DNA of 64,000 nt from Rhododendron vialii (taxonomy: Eukaryota > Streptophyta > Magnoliopsida > Ericales > Ericaceae). The stretch covers positions 32,753,852 through 32,817,851 of the forward strand of contig NC_080562.1 of the NCBI RefSeq assembly GCF_030253575.1, written 5' to 3'. The notes below the pieces were generated by a model. That model was not told the DNA's origin and did no database searches. It was given only the letters and a program-made list of their open reading frames with translations. Shown here piece after piece: positions 59,101 to 64,000 of the stretch; the first letter of the stretch is position 1; every line of letters begins with the position of its first letter. A program made the translations under genes and the position numbers.

Positions 59101-62100
59101 TGAGCAAATAAGGCATAATAGCACTTGGCCTACTTGAGCAATAAGGCATAGTAGCGCTTAACCTACTAGAGCAAAAAAGGCACAATAGCACTTAACCCGC
59201 TTGAGCAAATAAGGCATAATAACCATGACAAAAGTTCACTGAACATTCTTTTTAATAGGCATCCATTTTTCTGCAAGGCATTTATTATGACAACTGGGAC
59301 ACTAACTTGCACTTTGTCAATAGGTGGTGGGAGTGCATTGCTTTGCCAGATGACGTCGATGGTTGTGACGAAGCTGCATTTAGGATGCAAATAAAAGAGC
59401 TGGCATTCACGGTAAAATATGTCCATCTTGACAGTTCTTGTAGATAAATAAAGTAGAGGATACAAATGATATGTTGCTATACTCAAACTGTAGATAATGT
59501 TATCTTCATTTTTGTACCTGGAATCTTCCACTCTAATCAAGAATAGATTTGATGCTTCCATTTTAAATCTTAACCTTTGGGCCGAGCTATCCCATTCAGT
59601 TAACTGATTAAGCATAATAGAATTTTCATAATTATGCCTTGTCTGAGTTGTTTAGTTTCACGTGTAAAAGTCCCCTTTGAAACCTGTCTAGTTCAATGTC
59701 CAGTTAAAGCATAAGAATTCAGGGATTCTTTTTGGCCTTTTCGTCCCTGCACTAATATGACCTAGAGGATATTAATATGGCCTCATGCTGTACTGTCATG
59801 CAGAGTTTTTGGTGAGCTTCCGCATAACTTTGTTCGGAAAAAGGGAAAAGATCATTTTTATAGCCTACAAGTTCATCGCATCAAACTACCTCCATTTTGT
59901 TGGAAGCTGACACATTTGCTGTTTGCTTCATTGACTTTTCTGCTGCCTTAGAGTATCTCCCTTTTCTAAGTATTGCAATATAAGTATCGCCCTCCACAAC
60001 AACATGCATTATCCATATCTCTCTTTTCTTAGTATTGCAATGTAAGTATCGCCCTCCACAATAACATGCATTATCCATATGTACAACATAGGTTTGCATG
60101 AATTAAAATGTATACACTTTTCCATGCAGTTGTAAGGGTATGATAAGTGCTCTTAGACCAATTATTTGATTAAGCAACATCTATTGCTGTAACCTGTTAT
60201 TGATGTGTGCTTTGTGCAGCACTGGATTAATCTGGCAACTTAGCACTAATGATTCAGTTTGAATTTTTTTCAGTCCCTGCAACTCTTGAAGGCAGCAATC
60301 TTTGACAAGGAATGTGAACCATGTATCCTTTTAAGTTTTGTTTCGTTGATAATCCTCTGTAGTTGGTTTTGTTTAATATTTTCCAGTTCATGATCACTTA
60401 GCAGAAAACACAGAAACAAAAATTAACTTGGTGGTTCTTGATTTTGTAAGGTTCTTAACTCTTCTAAGTATTCTCCCTTGAGATCTATGGGCATATTATC
60501 GGCATGTTTGAGCTAAATAATCTGTAAGTATTTTTATTCACCATTCAAGGTAGCCTTCTAGGCTTTTGCTAGCCAGCAAGTGTGCATGCAAAAAGTACAA
60601 TGCTTGCAGTGGCCTTCTTCTAGCAGTTGAAGACAAAGTTCTTATGTGCTTCCTGAAATATATCACATGGCACATCTTCTTTCCACTTAGATGCTGCATT
60701 TCTGTCAAACAGTGATTTGGTTGTTGCATCACCAGTGGAGGATTACTTTCTGTACATTGATGATCTTCCGCAATCTGAAAAGGTAAGCATGCAACCCCAA
60801 GACATTCTTATAGTTTTTACTATATGGACAGGTTCTCTGCAAATTTCTTTATGGTTTCTTGGCAGAAAGAAGCAGAAAGAGTTACACGCCCTGCTCTGGA
60901 TGCACTCGGTGATGACTATTCCATTTGTTGCCAAGGTGTGTCTAAATTGCAGAATAGACGCAGTAGATATTGACAAAGTAATTTAATAATTATGCTTGTA
61001 AGCTTGCAATTTATGCAATAGACGTATTTTTGTTTATGGAACTACTAAAAAGGGCTGAGCTATCTTTGTGAAATATTGAGATGAATGCATGTGTATGGAC
61101 AATTAGAGTAGAGGAAAACGAACCACGGCCCACAGTCAAGTTGTTTCTGGAAGATATCTTGCAGATGAGCTTGCTGGATGTCTTAAGGAAGGCATCCGAC
61201 AGTTTATGTTTCTTGAAAGTTTGAATTTAACTCTGAATGGTGAGAGTTGAGACTGGAATTATGGAAGATCGCTTGAAAATCTGAATGTTTCTGAGGACAA
61301 AGAAAGACGGAACTCGGAACATATGGGATACCATCATCTTTTAACTAGGAATACGAAAATAGGAATTGGTGTGAGGAAGCTAAAAATCTATGTGGAAGGA
61401 TATGCCTGAGGTTCGGAAGGGAGACAGGTGAGAGTGTATGAAGTTGTGGTTGGATGATGAAGCGAGATATCTAATGGTGTAGGGTGATGGTTGACTGTAA
61501 ATCAAGTGGTATGGAAATTGCTGTTAGTCGGCTATATGGTTAGGCATGTTTTGTAATTTGTAGTGAAAAATTAACACGCAAAAGTAATTTCAAATTTGGA
61601 CATGAAATTACTGAGATAGATGAATTGCTGAAAATGAGATGTATGATGTATCCCATATGAATGCAGGAGAGAGAAGCAAGATGTGGCAATTTAAGCCAGG
61701 ATGATGAAAAGTCACCTAAGATGACTCTTTCATGTCATGGTATCATGTAGAACAGAGAGCTATGCCAGTGAGGATTGGTTTGATTCAAGGGAAATTTTTC
61801 AAGGACTCATGATTACAAGGAGAAGGTAAAAATGAACATGAGTGATGCAAGAGAGAAGCTTATGACTGGACAGAAGTTTTGCTATTTTTGGACGGTTAGA
61901 CTATGGAAATACAGCAAGTAAGTCGGATTAAAGCATTGAGGTTGGGTTGTGACTTTGAAACATATTGTGTCGAAGTTGACTGCTTATTGGAAAAGGTTCC
62001 TTGTACTAAAGTTTGGCTGAAGGCAGGAAAACTGGGAACGAGTATTGTCACTTCAGTTCCACTGGATTGGTACTTGCAGTGTTCAAGTTTAGAAGCCTGA

Positions 62101-62641
62101 ATGAAGAATAAGTCTTTTAATTTTCCCGAAGTTAATTTCACCCGTTTTTGGAGAAAATAATGTAAGGGAACTTGCAAAGTGCACGCCCTTCCTCTTTCCT
62201 CTGTTGTGCCTTGTACTTACATTTTCCATACTGAATTCTGTGATCTGTACTTCGTGATTATAATGTGTCTGATATAGTTTCCGCAATTGCCAATACAGAT
62301 GTTTCTTTTTTGTTATAAAATAATTGGTTGAGACATAGACTGTCGTTGCCAAAATTATGCATTTTGAGATAGCATGCTATGACTTCAGAATGTGTCCTGC
62401 ATATTTTGTCAGATGCATTAAATGTATACTACTGATTTTTCAAAGTGAGGGTGAATTTTTTGTGTTCTATGTTTGTCACGTTGTACTTTATTAGTTTTTC
62501 GATTACTGAAGTGTTTGTTACATGCCAATGATCAATGAAAATCAACTATTATCATCATTTGTAGGCACTGCTTTTTTCCCTCTTCAGAGTTGTATGAACC
62601 ACTCTTGTCATCCAAATGCAAGGGCCTTCAAAAGAGAGGAG
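53111..62641 (+). CDS. ATXR2: SET-domain protein methyltransferase ATXR2 (3' end beyond the window)
   Basis: Exons seen: 53111-53197 (or -53215), 53284-53359, 54881-54966, 55066-55433, 56529-56641, 56737-56768, 57431-57570, 59324-59411, 60274-60322, 60469-60523, 60713-60782, 60866-60935 and 62565-62641. Phases match at every junction. The product starts MDTVFCPIDAHFADEISALL. It continues with the SET-N motif GKGVYADVDFREGDLV, a zinc cluster (CLVCSFCFRF ... SQLCAEADW), WKPVSMGYKIRWWECIALP, IYGHIIGMFELNNLDLVVA and the SET-C motif SCMNHSCHPNA. The final SET motif and post-SET cysteines are not found before 64000, so the gene is cut by the window edge. In Arabidopsis ATXR2 deposits H3K36 methylation and works with ARF7/19 and LBD genes in callus formation; that role is inferred. 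Exon 1 may end at a GC donor (53198) or a GT donor (53216). Confidence 0.92.
53815..54655. mobile_element. Possible retroposon in ATXR2 intron 2
   Basis: A tRNA-like start (TTGGAGCACCTCTCGAG, then GGTTCGAGCC) lies near 53860-53915 and a long A-rich tail at about 54635-54655. The segment is GC-richer than its surroundings. At about 840 bp it is long for a SINE, so it may be composite. No duplication was found. Confidence 0.35.
59102..59222. repeat. 34-bp tandem repeat, about 3.7 copies, in ATXR2 intron 7
   Basis: The units start at 59102, 59136, 59169 and 59203. Each reads GAGCAAATAAGGCATAATAG or a close variant followed by CACTTAACC. Confidence 0.85.
59954..60077. repeat. 62-bp tandem duplication in ATXR2 intron 8
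   Basis: The two copies share AGTATTGCAAT(A/G)TAAG, TATCGCCCTCCACAA and AACATGCATTATCCATAT, with a few changes. Confidence 0.85.
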
Positions 62642-63510
62642 GTAATAATCATTTCATACTCGTGAATTTGTAGTTGGATTGTTTCTCTCATCTCTCCCTG
62701 TAAAGTAGTTTTGATTATTCAAATTACAAAAGTGTGCAATTTGATGCAGATTTACTTTTCTCCCAATGTTGACTAATTTGAGTTTTAAGTGAAAGACCTT
62801 CGGTTGTTTTTGTTGCATATACACACAATACGTCATTGACTTATGAACTCTGTATCTATTTATTGGGAGGGAACTTCTATCATCCTCTTTTTCATGAATG
62901 CATCTGAGAACGTATGTGCCTGGCTGGTAACAAGAAAGTGGCAGACTGTATATTACCATTATATAGGTGCATTATGCTCATCCATTAATGTCCTTGAGCC
63001 ACACGAAGGTATAGATAGTATGCTTAAATTGGTTACATGAAGGGGAATTTTTTCGAGTCTTGTTTGTTTGCTGGGAGGATTTCCCAATGGTAAAGTTGGT
63101 GGAAAGAAGTTAAACGTGCAAATCCTTGGGCTTGTTAGTTGTTACTGTAGCATAAATTTTTGTGCTTGGGAAACTATTTTTGGCAAATAGCTGGATAGTT
63201 GGTATATGACAGATTGACCTGTATGAGAGTTGAGCAACTTTAGCAATTGTAAGAGGATGGAGGTTAAAAGCACCTTAGCTGGGGAGTTGGGTAAGTTGGT
63301 TGATCTGAAATAGATGGCTGGGATACCTGCAGACTAGTTTAAGCTTTTAAGCCCTCAAGGCAATGGACACCTAATGGGGAGATGATGGCTCCATGTTCAA
63401 ATTTATTCGTCAAATATTTATAAGTTTCTTTCACGTTGCTTTATTTTCCCCTCTTCTTTGTGTTTGGAGTGGAGGTAATTAGGATCCCCTCAAATCAGAC
63501 TTGGAGAGCT

Positions 63511-63764
63511 ATAAGTAGTAACTGGCATGTGCCAAGTTCCAAGCCACGAGTGATTAGTTTTCCAAGCGGTACTCTTAAGACAATAGGATCATTTTCCCCG
63601 GTGTTTGATGGGAGTTCAGTTGGGAATTAGATTGATTATAAGTAGTAACTGGCATGTGCCAAGTTCCAAGCCACGAGTGATTAGTTTTCCAAGCGGTACT
63701 CTTAAGACAATAGGATCATTTTCCCTGGTGTTTGATGGGAGTTCAGTTGGGAATTAGATTGATT
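63511..63764. repeat. 127-bp tandem duplication, almost identical
   Basis: Copies 63511-63637 and 63638-63764 both begin ATAAGTAGTAACTGGCATGT. I find a single difference (TTCCCCGG against TTCCCTGG), so the duplication is recent or gene-converted. It lies in the downstream part of ATXR2, probably an intron. Confidence 0.93.
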
Positions 63765-63904
63765 TATGATGTGAAGCAGTTTATAATGAGTCAATAACTA
63801 ACGGCGTCTTAGTAAGTATTGGACTCAGCCTTAAATCCTTGCTATTTATTTGCTCTATAATTTCATAAGGCTCTTTTTGTGTTTCATCTGCGAAAGTCAG
63901 TTTT

Positions 63905-63990
63905 GTTAGAATGCTTTGCACCTTGGAAGAGGAGTTGAACTCCTAACCTCCATTTTCCCCGTTGGACCAAAGGCCTCTCGGCAATTTCAT
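63905..63990 (-). mobile_element. Possible SINE head at the right edge
   Basis: On the minus strand TGGTCCAACGGG resembles an RNA polymerase III A-box and GGAGTTCAACTCC, about 30 bp downstream, a B-box. No tRNA cloverleaf closes, so a SINE is likelier than a tRNA gene. The full element was not delimited. Confidence 0.4.
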
Positions 63991-64000
63991 AGAAGCTCTT

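Noticed and set aside
63905-63990. tRNA gene on the minus strand
   Set aside because: A- and B-box-like strings are present, but no acceptor stem or anticodon arm can be closed; a SINE relic fits better.
1-64000. CRISPR arrays, bacterial operons, organellar genes or integrated viral genes
   Set aside because: No regular spacer-repeat array, no Shine-Dalgarno-led clustered ORFs, no chloroplast or mitochondrial genes, and no reverse transcriptase, coat or movement-protein motifs were seen.

Overview
This is nuclear DNA from a flowering plant, almost certainly a eudicot. Genes are split by GT-AG introns, intergenic DNA is AT-rich and full of small inverted-repeat transposons, and every confident gene belongs to a plant family. 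The species cannot be named from the sequence. I rebuilt seven protein genes by joining exons at splice sites, checking reading phase across each junction. Six are complete. The last runs off the right edge.

Layout. 0.9-12 kb: two tandem minus-strand genes for DUF604 (Fringe-like, GT31-type) Golgi glycosyltransferases, of 477 and 469 codons; the second has one extra intron. 12-24 kb: a gene desert of MULE, hAT and MITE elements, a SINE, tandem repeats, a palindromic GAATTCACAC array and a broken fragment of a cyclase-associated-protein (CAP) gene. 24.3-30.8 kb: two convergent B-box genes, a 125-aa single-B-box microprotein (BBX30/31 type, C-terminal PFLFL) and a 438-aa CONSTANS-LIKE protein of the COL9-12 clade with two B-boxes and a CCT domain. 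32.5-34.7 kb: a P-type cyclin (CYCP2;1), divergent from the COL gene. 34.7-40.8 kb: repeat-rich intergenic DNA. 40.9-49.7 kb: PEX22, the peroxisomal membrane anchor of PEX4, with eight exons. 53.1 kb to the right edge: ATXR2, a SET-domain protein methyltransferase; 13 exons are visible and the last part is missing.

How it fits together. The gene order is a conserved block. From memory, Arabidopsis keeps the parts on two duplicated segments: At3g21820 (ATXR2), At3g21865 (PEX22), At3g21870 (CYCP2;1), At3g21880 (COL12) and At3g21890 (BBX31); and At4g15240 (DUF604), At4g15248 (BBX30) and At4g15250 (COL11). Here they lie in one unduplicated run, which supports the orthology calls. The pairing of a B-box microprotein with a full-length COL gene is the main functional theme (flowering and light signalling). 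I found no clearly novel biological system. The most notable things are the intact block, intron-borne transposons with clear target-site duplications, a stopless 99-bp in-frame intron and a possible GC-AG intron in ATXR2, a minimal uORF touching the cyclin start codon, a 34-nt poly-C run, and the CAP pseudogene fragment.
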